Origin: Niabella sp.
Lineage (GTDB): Bacteria > Bacteroidota > Bacteroidia > Chitinophagales > Chitinophagaceae
Length of the DNA: 64,000 bases
Assembly (NCBI GenBank): GCA_017744715.1
Contig: JAGIAT010000012.1
Location: forward strand, 124,001-188,000
Reading direction: 5' to 3'
Below, in pieces: positions 55,194 to 62,881 of the stretch (its first letter is position 1; each line of letters opens with the position of its first letter). A program made the position numbers and the translations under genes. Below the pieces are notes generated by a model. It ran no database searches, was not told where the DNA came from, and saw only the letters and a program-made list of their open reading frames with translations.

Positions 55194-55586
55194 TTACCAT
55201 ACTTTAGTTTTCAAACCTTCAATTTCAGTAAAATGTTTGTCTCTGGTAATCAAAGTAAGATTATGTTGTTGTGCAATGGCTGCAATCCAGATATCGTTGG
55301 TCGGAATAGGTTTTCCCTTTTTGTAGAGTGCGGCCATAATGATTCCATAGTGTACCGCTGTAGTTTGATCAGCATTCAAAATAGTGCAGATCTGTAAAAA
55401 ATCTTCAAATTTTTTAAGGTGTCGGGATTTGTTTTTTACACGGTTTATGCCAGTATAAAGCTCCCCGGCTACTATAGACGAAATGTAAATAACTGAAAGT
55501 TTGTCTATTTTTTCAGCAAGCTCTTTGTCGCCTCCGAAAACTTCAACGATAATATTTGTATCCAGTAAGTACTTATTTCCAGTCAT
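55194..55586 (-). CDS. vapC: VapC-like PIN-domain toxin
   Basis: 130 residues. PIN ribonuclease acidic residues: D9 in LLDTNIIVE, Glu in SSIVAGELYTGI near 42, Asp in PTNDIWIAAIA near 97 and Asp in LITRDKHF near 115. It would cleave RNA and be neutralised by the antitoxin encoded immediately upstream, with which its start overlaps by 14 bp. All four acidic positions are present, so it looks active. Confidence 0.92.
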   Translation of the reverse strand: MTGNKYLLDTNIIVEVFGGDKELAEKIDKLSVIYISSIVAGELYTGINRVKNKSRHLKKFEDFLQICTILNADQTTAVHYGIIMAALYKKGKPIPTNDIWIAAIAQQHNLTLITRDKHFTEIEGLKTKVW

Positions 55587-55815
55587 CAGGGTGTATCATT
55601 TCACTGGTTTCTTTAATCACTTTCTTTATAGAGGTGGTCTCCTTGGCAGTAAGAATGCCAACAAAGTCATAGATGGTAGCAGGCTTGTTTTTTTTGCGCT
55701 GGCTTCCTTCCTGTGCATTTTTCAATACCGCTTCAAGAGCTTTTAATGTTTCCTCGTTGTCTACTTTCAGGACCTCCTCTATAACGGATATTTTTCTTGT
55801 ATTTGTAGTATACAT
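55573..55815 (-). CDS. Antitoxin of the VapC-type module
   Basis: 80 residues, charged and helical, with no obvious AbrB or ribbon-helix-helix motif. The second half (TIYDFVGILTAKETTSIKKVIKETSEMIHPDDWK) would wrap around the PIN toxin. Gene order antitoxin-toxin with a 14-bp overlap is standard for type II systems. It probably also binds the palindrome 70-90 bp upstream. Confidence 0.82.
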   Translation of the reverse strand: MYTTNTRKISVIEEVLKVDNEETLKALEAVLKNAQEGSQRKKNKPATIYDFVGILTAKETTSIKKVIKETSEMIHPDDWK

Positions 55816-55860
55816 ATTTATGCTATAGTTGTTTTAATAATAGATAAGGACTACCGCATT

Positions 55861-55905
55861 TTATTATCGGAGAAGAACTTTATGTCAAATTTACTCAAAA
55901 TTTGA
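55861..55905 (-). promoter_or_regulatory. Promoter/operator region of the toxin-antitoxin operon
   Basis: On the minus strand, TTGACA (55888-55883) and TAATAA (55866-55861) are separated by 16 bases, resembling a classical sigma-70 promoter rather than the Bacteroidota TAnnTTTG type. A palindrome TCAAATTT/AAATTTGA (55885-55905) overlaps the -35 element, a suitable place for autorepression by the antitoxin complex. Confidence 0.35.
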
Positions 55906-56115
55906 TAATATACGGAGTGTAATGTTTTTCTGGTGCATGGGGAATTAGTTACCGGGGCTAATAAGGGGAAAAATCAGAAAAGGATTTCAAAAATCAGGAT
56001 CTGTCTTCTAAAAGAAAATACTACTACAATATCAAAAAGTATCAGCATCCTGCAATCGCATAAAGTATTTTTGAACGATGACGATAATGCCGTTTTTAAC
56101 GAGATAAGGAATCGC

Positions 56116-57357
56116 ATGAAAATTAAAGACGTTACCACTATATTGCTCACGGGGCCCTGTACCCTGGATCCCTATTTATCGGAGGCGCGCAAACTGCGAA
56201 GCGCGGCATTTATAAAAATAGAAACAGAGGAGGGGCTTACGGGTATCGGCGAAACGTACGGGGGATATTTTTTCCCGGAATCCATACCGGCGATCGTGGA
56301 TTTTTTTAAGCCCGTTCTGATTGGAGCTGATGCGGGGGATATCCGCACGCTTTGGCAGCGTATGTACCACTGTGGCAATTTCTGGTGCCGGGTGGGCCTG
56401 GGTGCTATTGCACTTACGGGTATTGAGGCTGCCCTCTGGGATCTGAAAGGGAAGGCGGCGGGCCTTCCGGTGTACCGCTTATTACAGGAAGCATATGGAA
56501 AGGATTTTGCGGAAATAAAAGAACACGCAAAGCTTCCCTGTTATGCAACGGGCGGGCCCAGTAACTATCCGCTGGACAAACTGGCCGGTAAGATCGAGTA
56601 TTATTGTTCACTTGGATTTAAGGGCGTAAAAGTAGGTGCGGGTGCGTATTATAAAGAGCGGGGCGCTCAGATCTCAAACGAACCGGAAGCTGCTGCTGCG
56701 TTTGAGGTAGAAAAACTCCGATTTATCAGGGAGCGTTTCGGAAAGGAACTGTGGCTGATGCTGGATGCGCATATGGGCAATCATGCGGCAGCTACCTGGA
56801 ACCTGGATACGGCGCTGGCGGTAGCGAAGGCAGTGGAAACAGAAGACCTGTTTTTCCTGGAAGAACCATTGCACTATACCCGGCCCGACTGGTATGCGGA
56901 ACTTTGCAGCAATACCAAAACACGTATTGCCGGTGGCGAGTGCCTTACTGCGCCAAGTGAATGGCAGACCTTTATTGAAAAGAATTGTTTTCATATCGGC
57001 CAGCCGGATGCAGCCTTTGTATCCGGCCTGGGACCATTTATGGAAATTGCGGCCAGCCTGGCACAAAAAAACAACAGCATCGCTCCGCATGCCTGGGGCG
57101 CCGGTGCGGCACAGATGCAGAATATACATGCCGGCTTCGCCTGTCCCAACACCGTGATGCTGGAAGTGGCACCGGCTTATGGACCGCTGCACAGTGAACT
57201 GATCGGAAACAGTCTGCAAATAAAAGATGGGTTTGTGCTGCCCCCCGAACAGCCGGGGCTGGGGATTGAGCTTACGGCTGCAACCATACAACGTTTTCCT
57301 TTTGTGCCCGGAAGCGGCGAGTTTAACAGCGTTCCGGGTAAAATACTTACAACCTGA
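56116..57357 (+). CDS. Enolase-superfamily sugar-acid dehydratase/racemase (mandelate racemase-like)
   Basis: 413 residues from ATG 56116; an in-frame extension from 55933 is low-complexity and lies in the intergenic region, so it was rejected. Motifs: KxK in GFKGVKVGAG near 178, metal ligands Asp in LMLDAHMG, Glu in FFLEEPL and Glu in IAGGECL, and His in SIAPHAWGAG. This matches acid-sugar dehydratases, which give 2-keto-3-deoxy acids. The D-2-hydroxyacid dehydrogenase gene starts 4 bp later, and the aldolase at 46508 could use the product. Confidence 0.88.
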   Translation: MKIKDVTTILLTGPCTLDPYLSEARKLRSAAFIKIETEEGLTGIGETYGGYFFPESIPAIVDFFKPVLIGADAGDIRTLWQRMYHCGNFWCRVGLGAIALTGIEAALWDLKGKAAGLPVYRLLQEAYGKDFAEIKEHAKLPCYATGGPSNYPLDKLAGKIEYYCSLGFKGVKVGAGAYYKERGAQISNEPEAAAAFEVEKLRFIRERFGKELWLMLDAHMGNHAAATWNLDTALAVAKAVETEDLFFLEEPLHYTRPDWYAELCSNTKTRIAGGECLTAPSEWQTFIEKNCFHIGQPDAAFVSGLGPFMEIAASLAQKNNSIAPHAWGAGAAQMQNIHAGFACPNTVMLEVAPAYGPLHSELIGNSLQIKDGFVLPPEQPGLGIELTAATIQRFPFVPGSGEFNSVPGKILTT

Positions 57358-57361
57358 CCGG

Positions 57362-58375
57362 ATGATGAAACTGATTATTGACCTGCCGGTATATGCGCCT
57401 GTTTTAAAAAAGATACAGGAATTGGAAGGGATTACCATGCATTTGCTTCCGGAACCTGCGGTGGTAGCAAGAGCGTTGCCGGTGTCTGAAATTGAGGATG
57501 GAACCGTATTGCTTTGTACCATTCCCCCGGAAAACCATGCAGCAATGGCAAACCTGAAACTGGTGCAGATCGCCTCCGCGGGTTATACACAGCTCATGAA
57601 CCAGGGGTTTGCCGAGCGAAGTGTTCGCTGCTGTAATGCATTGGGTGTATTTGATGTGCCCATTGCGGAATGGAACATGGCAATGATGATCAATCTTGCC
57701 AGGAACTTTAAAGGCATGCTGCGCAACCAGCAGCAAAAGGTATGGGACCGCTCTGCACGTTTCCAGGATGAAATAAGAGGCAGGGTAGTGGGCATCTGGG
57801 GGTATGGTGGTATCGGCCGGGAAACGGCGCGGCTGGCGCGGGCCCTTGGCATGACCATCTATGTACTGAGCCGCTCGGACATAAAACCACGCCATCATAC
57901 GTACTGTGTACCCGGAACCGGCGATCCGGATGGCTTGTTGCCGGATCGTGTGTTTGGGATGGATGAAAAAGAAACATTTTTAAGGGCAGTTGATTTTCTG
58001 ATCATGGCCATCCCGCAAACCGGAAGCACCGAGGGAATTGTTGGGGAGGCAGAGTTGCGCTTATTAAAACCGTCGGCATTCCTGCTAAACCCCGCGCGGG
58101 GGCCGCTGATCAGGGAAGCTGCACTCGTTCGAGCGCTGCAGGAAAACTGGTTTGCCGGTGCGGCATTAGATACGCATTATCATTATCCCATGCCGCCGGA
58201 ACATCCGTTATGGGAAATGGAGAACGTGATCCTCACGCCGCATATTTCAGGTTCCAGTGCCAGTCCGCATTTTCTGGAACGGGTGTGGGATATTTTTTTT
58301 GAAAATGTGCAGCGTCTCCGGAGCGGGGAGCCATTGTTAAACGAGTTGTCCGCGGCTGCGCTTGCCGGACAATAA
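57362..58375 (+). CDS. D-isomer-specific 2-hydroxyacid dehydrogenase
   Basis: 337 residues from ATG 57362. The Rossmann fold is VVGIWGYGGIGRETARLARALG near residue 140. Catalytic Arg lies in LLNPARGPLIRE and His in VILTPHISGSSASP. The region between them contains AALDTHYHYPMPPEHPLW, typical of family spacing. It reduces a 2-keto acid to a D-2-hydroxy acid, or the reverse, with NAD(P). Coupled to the enolase-superfamily gene, it probably handles a keto-acid product. Confidence 0.88.
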   Translation: MMKLIIDLPVYAPVLKKIQELEGITMHLLPEPAVVARALPVSEIEDGTVLLCTIPPENHAAMANLKLVQIASAGYTQLMNQGFAERSVRCCNALGVFDVPIAEWNMAMMINLARNFKGMLRNQQQKVWDRSARFQDEIRGRVVGIWGYGGIGRETARLARALGMTIYVLSRSDIKPRHHTYCVPGTGDPDGLLPDRVFGMDEKETFLRAVDFLIMAIPQTGSTEGIVGEAELRLLKPSAFLLNPARGPLIREAALVRALQENWFAGAALDTHYHYPMPPEHPLWEMENVILTPHISGSSASPHFLERVWDIFFENVQRLRSGEPLLNELSAAALAGQ

Positions 58376-58437
58376 CGTCGAACATTGGGGTATGTTTCCC
58401 CGGAGGCACGTGAAGATGCCATAGCTGCGGGTTTGCC

Positions 58438-58471
58438 TGATTTGTGTCCTCGCAAATCATAAAGTTTTTTC
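58438..58471 (+). terminator. Intrinsic terminator after the hydroxyacid dehydrogenase gene
   Basis: TGATTTGTG pairs with CGCAAATCA (one T-G wobble) around a TCCT loop, followed closely by TAAAGTTTTTTCTT. This 9-bp stem with a T-run is the clearest intrinsic terminator in the window. It would separate the keto-acid genes from the esterase/BNR/sulfatase cluster. Confidence 0.6.
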
Positions 58472-58550
58472 TTATGCTTCCTGTGAAGCAGGTGCCTGAA
58501 AGTTCGGTTACGCGGGGTATCTGACCTATAAATAAGATAAGAATATAGGG

Positions 58551-59507
58551 ATGAAATATATGTTAACGATAATGGCGGTGGTGTGGCTGATCTTTTGCAG
58601 TTATGTAGATGGATGGGCCAATGCAATATACCAGCCGGATAGCATTGACGCCTTCTGGCAAAAAACGCGAACGCAACTGGCGGCCATACCAATCAACGGT
58701 AAAACGGAGCCGGTAACGGAAGCACTGCCCTATAAAAAATATGTCATCACGGTAAAAAGTCTTAATAATGTTACGGTGGCCGGTTATCTTTCAATTCCCG
58801 TTCAGGGGGAGGCGCCGGCACAGCCATGGCCCTTACTGGTAACAACCTGCGGATATAGCGGCAATGGCCAGGGTGTGCAGTTGGGTGAGTGCCAGCGGGG
58901 CTATGCCATATTGCAGGTGTATCCCAGGGGACAGGGCATTTCCTCAAACTATTTCACAATTAACAGTGATAAGCTTAGCACCAACCTGGCTTCGCCCGAA
59001 GGCTATTATTACCAGGGTGGTTATATGGACATTATCCGGATGATCGATTATATCGTTACACGCGCAGATATTGATACCACCCGCATTGCAATGGTGGGCA
59101 CCAGCCAGGCAGGAGGAATTTCGCTTGCGGTTACAGCATTGGACAACCGGGTAAAAGCAGTAGTAGCGCATGTTCCGTTTTTATGCGATCTGCGAAGGGC
59201 GGCTATGTTGCCCTCACTTGCAAAGACCCTGCTGGACCGGGCGGGTAACAATAATGAAAAAGCATTTCATACGCTGGATTATTTTGACCCGTATATGCTG
59301 GCTGTTCATATCCGTGTGCCGGTATTTATGAGCGCGGGAGGTAAAGACGCCCTGTGCCCGGCATCAACGGTTAAGGCGGTATATGACCGGATACCAACCC
59401 GGGAAAAGAAATACCAGTTTTACCCCGGGCTGCCGCACACAAGTTGTATGGATTCCTACGCGCGCACCTGGGTATTCCTGGATCAGTATTTTAAAAACAA
59501 GCATTGA
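58551..59507 (+). CDS. Acetyl-xylan-esterase/cephalosporin-C-deacetylase-like alpha/beta hydrolase, secreted
   Basis: 318 residues with a signal peptide ending GWANA near 24. The alpha/beta-hydrolase triad is Ser in VGTSQAGG near 179, Asp in SAGGKDALCP and His in GLPHTSCMD. The VYPRGQGISS block is typical of the AXE1 group. It probably removes O-acetyl groups from a polysaccharide or oligosaccharide in the periplasm. It begins a cluster with a BNR protein, a sulfatase and a GH36-like enzyme, and follows a terminator, so it likely has its own promoter. Confidence 0.88.
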   Translation: MKYMLTIMAVVWLIFCSYVDGWANAIYQPDSIDAFWQKTRTQLAAIPINGKTEPVTEALPYKKYVITVKSLNNVTVAGYLSIPVQGEAPAQPWPLLVTTCGYSGNGQGVQLGECQRGYAILQVYPRGQGISSNYFTINSDKLSTNLASPEGYYYQGGYMDIIRMIDYIVTRADIDTTRIAMVGTSQAGGISLAVTALDNRVKAVVAHVPFLCDLRRAAMLPSLAKTLLDRAGNNNEKAFHTLDYFDPYMLAVHIRVPVFMSAGGKDALCPASTVKAVYDRIPTREKKYQFYPGLPHTSCMDSYARTWVFLDQYFKNKH

Positions 59508-59524
59508 CTATTTAAACATAAGCT

Positions 59525-61315
59525 ATGAGACTATTTAACCCAATCCTTTACCTGCTCCTGTTTTGTTTTATCGCCCCGTCGGTGTTGGCCCAGGAGGCGC
59601 AACAGGTGGAAGGGTTTGATACGGTTGCCTTTCATTATAATGCCAACAGGGCCGCGGCGGTCCGTGATTTTCGCGGACAAACAAAGGGGTATATGACCGC
59701 AGGCTGGTGGGCGAAAGGACAGCTGAAAAAAAACTGGTTGTCCTGGAAGACGGCGGTTGTGCCGGAGAAGCAGAACACCACCTTTAGCTTTATCGGTTCC
59801 AGTGCCGTTTTACCGGCCATTATGCTCAACGGGCCTGCATTGCGCCTGAGTGTGAATGGTACCTATGCCCTTACGTTCAATATCGGGAAAACACATGATT
59901 TTACCTGGAAAGAGGGGGCATTCGAGCTTAAATATATTTCCAAGCGTACGGAGTTCCCCTATACCGGCGAACACCGGCAGTTTGCATTGAACGGGAACAG
60001 CGGCATTTACCAGCTGACGGTTCCGGCTTCGGTTGTAGAGCCGGGGAAAGCCGCCACCATAGCGGTTGAGTTAATGCCTTTTGAGGGCTGGGATCATGGC
60101 TGGTTTATGGTAAAAGCGTATAAGGATGTGTTGCAGGCGCCCACCGTGCAAAAGCTGGAAAAACGGATCGATGCGATGCAAAAAGACATCAACCTGCTGA
60201 TGGAACATACAAATATCCTGGCCGGTAAGCTCTATAGTAAGGAGCTGGGGAATAAGCAATACGAACATCAGATCATATATACAAATGGCTATCGCCACCT
60301 GCATCCCGCAGATATCATTAAATTAAAGAACGGAGATATCCTGCTCTTCACAAGAGAGGCTACGGAGCATTTTGCCAACGACGGGGATATTGTGATGCTG
60401 CGGTCAAAAGACAATGGTAAAACCTGGGGCGACCGCAAAGTGGTGAGTGCGATCAGGGATCTGGATGAGCGGGAGGGCTGTGGCATCCAGTTAAAAGACG
60501 GAACCATCGTTGTAGGCATCTTTTATAATGATCTGTACATACCGGATGGTACCTACAATTGGGGCGGAACGGTAAAACTGGCGCCATTGAACCGTGCACG
60601 ACTGGGAGCGCATTTTATCAGCTCGAAGGATAACGGCAACACATGGGAGCAGGGCGCCTTTATCGATATGAAGGATAAACCCTTTACCGGTGTGGAAGGG
60701 CCTACGGATGCACCGGTGGAAATGCCGGACGGCAGTTTGGTGATGGGGGTCATTGGCTACGGTATTAATGGTGATGCCAAAAATATCGGGGCTGTTTTAT
60801 TACGGTCTACAGATAAGGCCAAGACCTGGAGCTATGTATCTACGATTGCGGGGGACCCGGGCGGTAAGCAAAAGGGATTCCTGGAACCGGGACTGGTGCG
60901 CACAAAATCCGGAAGGCTGATCGCGGGATTGCGCAATCATGCAGATGAGAATGCGATCTATATCAGTTATTCCGATGATGCGGGCAAAACCTGGGTACCA
61001 CCGTTCAAAACAAAGATGATCGGGCATCCGGTGGATCTGATCCAGCTTAAGGACGGCCGGATCATGGCCACCTACGGGATCCGCGAAGGTGCGGGCCGGC
61101 ATGCAGAACCAGGGGGCATACGCGCCTGTTTCAGTTATGATAACGGGCAGACCTGGGATATAAAAAATGAAGTAGTGCTGCGGGATGATTTTATAAACTG
61201 GGATATCGGCTACCCGGAGTCGCTCGAAATGGAGGACGGCAGGATCATGACGGTATATTATTTTAATCTTTTTGGCAGGTATTATATCGGTGCTACTTAC
61301 TGGAAACCCGAGTAA
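59525..61315 (+). CDS. BNR/Asp-box protein with N-terminal beta-sandwich and coiled-coil linker
   Basis: 596 residues. Signal peptide to about 22, then about 180 residues of beta-sandwich (GYMTAGWWAKGQLKKNWLSWK, FNIGKTHDFTWKEGAFELKY). A heptad-rich helix (about 205-240, VQKLEKRIDAMQKDINLLMEHTN) precedes the propeller. Asp boxes are SKDNGKTWGDR, SKDNGNTWEQG, STDKAKTWSYV, SDDAGKTWVPP and SYDNGQTWDIK. The helix could drive oligomerisation. A sialidase FRIP motif is not visible. Probably an exo-glycosidase of unknown substrate. Co-transcribed with the esterase 17 bp upstream. Confidence 0.8.
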   Translation: MRLFNPILYLLLFCFIAPSVLAQEAQQVEGFDTVAFHYNANRAAAVRDFRGQTKGYMTAGWWAKGQLKKNWLSWKTAVVPEKQNTTFSFIGSSAVLPAIMLNGPALRLSVNGTYALTFNIGKTHDFTWKEGAFELKYISKRTEFPYTGEHRQFALNGNSGIYQLTVPASVVEPGKAATIAVELMPFEGWDHGWFMVKAYKDVLQAPTVQKLEKRIDAMQKDINLLMEHTNILAGKLYSKELGNKQYEHQIIYTNGYRHLHPADIIKLKNGDILLFTREATEHFANDGDIVMLRSKDNGKTWGDRKVVSAIRDLDEREGCGIQLKDGTIVVGIFYNDLYIPDGTYNWGGTVKLAPLNRARLGAHFISSKDNGNTWEQGAFIDMKDKPFTGVEGPTDAPVEMPDGSLVMGVIGYGINGDAKNIGAVLLRSTDKAKTWSYVSTIAGDPGGKQKGFLEPGLVRTKSGRLIAGLRNHADENAIYISYSDDAGKTWVPPFKTKMIGHPVDLIQLKDGRIMATYGIREGAGRHAEPGGIRACFSYDNGQTWDIKNEVVLRDDFINWDIGYPESLEMEDGRIMTVYYFNLFGRYYIGATYWKPE

Positions 61316-61345
61316 GTAAGAACAGCCGGTTCATAAACAGAATGG

Positions 61346-62881
61346 ATGATGAAAGCGATCGGTCTTATCTATGTTGTATGGCTGTGTGGAGGCATCTGGC
61401 CGCTGCACGGTAATGCCCAGATGAAAACAAAGCCGAACGTGTTACTGATCGTTTCTGAAGACCACGGTCCGCACCTGTCCTGTTATGGCGACAGGAATAT
61501 ACAGACCCCTCATCTCGACCGGCTGGCGGGGCGGGGCATGTTATTCAGGAATGCCTATGTTACAGAATCTGTTTGCAGCCCTTCCCGCAGCAGCATTCTT
61601 ACCGGGTTATACCCGCATCAGAGTGGGCACCTGGGGTTAACCACCCATGGCTTTCATTATGTGGGCCCGGTGCAAACGATCTATGCTCTGTTAAAAAAAG
61701 CAGGGTACCGGACGGGGATGATCGGCAAACTGCACCTGGAGCCGGAATCCCTTTTCCCCATAGATGCACATCCCATCAAAGGTCCCAATTATGAAAAGAA
61801 AGGGCTGGAACGTTATGCAGCCTTTGCCGGCGCGTTTATGCAGGCTTCGGATGATCCTTTTTTCCTGATGGTGAATTTTCCGGATACACACTGGCCCTTC
61901 CAGAACCAGGTGGAGGGGCGTCCGTCAAAAACGGTAACACCGGCACAGGTAACTTCCTTCCCGTATATCGGGTTCGATAACGAGCGCATCCGCAGCTATA
62001 CCAGCAGTATTTACAATTGTATGCTGCGGTTAGATGAGTGTATCGGAGAACTGATGCAACAGCTGAAACAGTCAGGAAAAGAGCGGAATACGCTGGTGCT
62101 TTTTTTGTCGGATCACGGCGATGAAATGGCGAGGGGAAAGTTTGATATTTATGAGGCCTCTACCAAGGTGCCGTTTATCGCCTCCTGGCCGGGCGTCATT
62201 AAAAGCGGAAGACAGTCGCAGGCACTGGTGTCTGCCATTGATATTGTGCCAACGGTACTGGAACTGGCCGGGCTTTCAAAACCGGCGGAACTAACCGGTA
62301 AAAGCCTGATGCCGTTGTTTGCAAGGCCCGACCTGCATTTCAGAACACATCTCTTTACGGAAAAGAATGCCGATCAGATCGGCATGTATTATCCCCGCAG
62401 GGCGGTAAGGGATGGTCGTTATAAGATCATTTATTCCCTGCTGGATGACGGGCGTAAAAATGAAGTGGCCGTGAACTATACCCGCAACAGTATAAAACCA
62501 CGTACGGATGCCGTAGCAGGCGCTCCAACGCTGGAAGAGTTGAAAACGGCTCCAGAGACGATACAAAAGGCCTACAGGGACTGGCTGCAGCCGGCGAAAG
62601 TGCAGTTGTACGACCTGGAAAAAGATCCGTATGAGTTTAACGACCTTTCTGCCGATGTGCGGTATACCACTATCAAAAATCGTTTGGTAAATGTACTGTT
62701 GCGCTGGCAAAAGGAAACGGATGATCCTCTGCGCTTCCCGGATAAGCTGGGCAAATTAACACAGGAGCAGGATACCATGCGGGTTTCAAAAAATATGCAG
62801 TGGCAGTACCCGGAATATTTATACGGAACAAAAAAACAACCGATTCAATCATGGACAACGGATCCCGTAGACAGTTTATAA
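61346..62881 (+). CDS. Sulfatase (type I), sulfamidase-like
   Basis: 511 residues with a signal peptide ending GNAQM near 25. Metal-site block VLLIVSEDHGPHLSCYGD, maturation motif VCSPSRSSILTGLYP near residue 78 (C-x-P-S-R), and VLFLSDHGDEM with Asp/His. The SEDHGPHLSCYG opening resembles the heparan N-sulfatase (sulfamidase) branch more than arylsulfatases. It overlaps the next gene by 31 bp in another frame, implying coupling. It is paired with the first sulfatase at 40928 but belongs to a different subgroup. Confidence 0.9.
   Translation: MMKAIGLIYVVWLCGGIWPLHGNAQMKTKPNVLLIVSEDHGPHLSCYGDRNIQTPHLDRLAGRGMLFRNAYVTESVCSPSRSSILTGLYPHQSGHLGLTTHGFHYVGPVQTIYALLKKAGYRTGMIGKLHLEPESLFPIDAHPIKGPNYEKKGLERYAAFAGAFMQASDDPFFLMVNFPDTHWPFQNQVEGRPSKTVTPAQVTSFPYIGFDNERIRSYTSSIYNCMLRLDECIGELMQQLKQSGKERNTLVLFLSDHGDEMARGKFDIYEASTKVPFIASWPGVIKSGRQSQALVSAIDIVPTVLELAGLSKPAELTGKSLMPLFARPDLHFRTHLFTEKNADQIGMYYPRRAVRDGRYKIIYSLLDDGRKNEVAVNYTRNSIKPRTDAVAGAPTLEELKTAPETIQKAYRDWLQPAKVQLYDLEKDPYEFNDLSADVRYTTIKNRLVNVLLRWQKETDDPLRFPDKLGKLTQEQDTMRVSKNMQWQYPEYLYGTKKQPIQSWTTDPVDSL

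Noticed and set aside
55933-56115. Sixty-one-residue N-terminal extension of the enolase-superfamily protein
   Set aside because: Low-complexity Ser/Thr/Lys-rich, no homology expected at this position, and the usual family start fits ATG 56116.
56674-57522. 282-codon minus-strand frame across the dehydratase/dehydrogenase junction
   Set aside because: Cys/His/Arg-rich composition of an antisense shadow. The two plus-strand genes have complete motifs.
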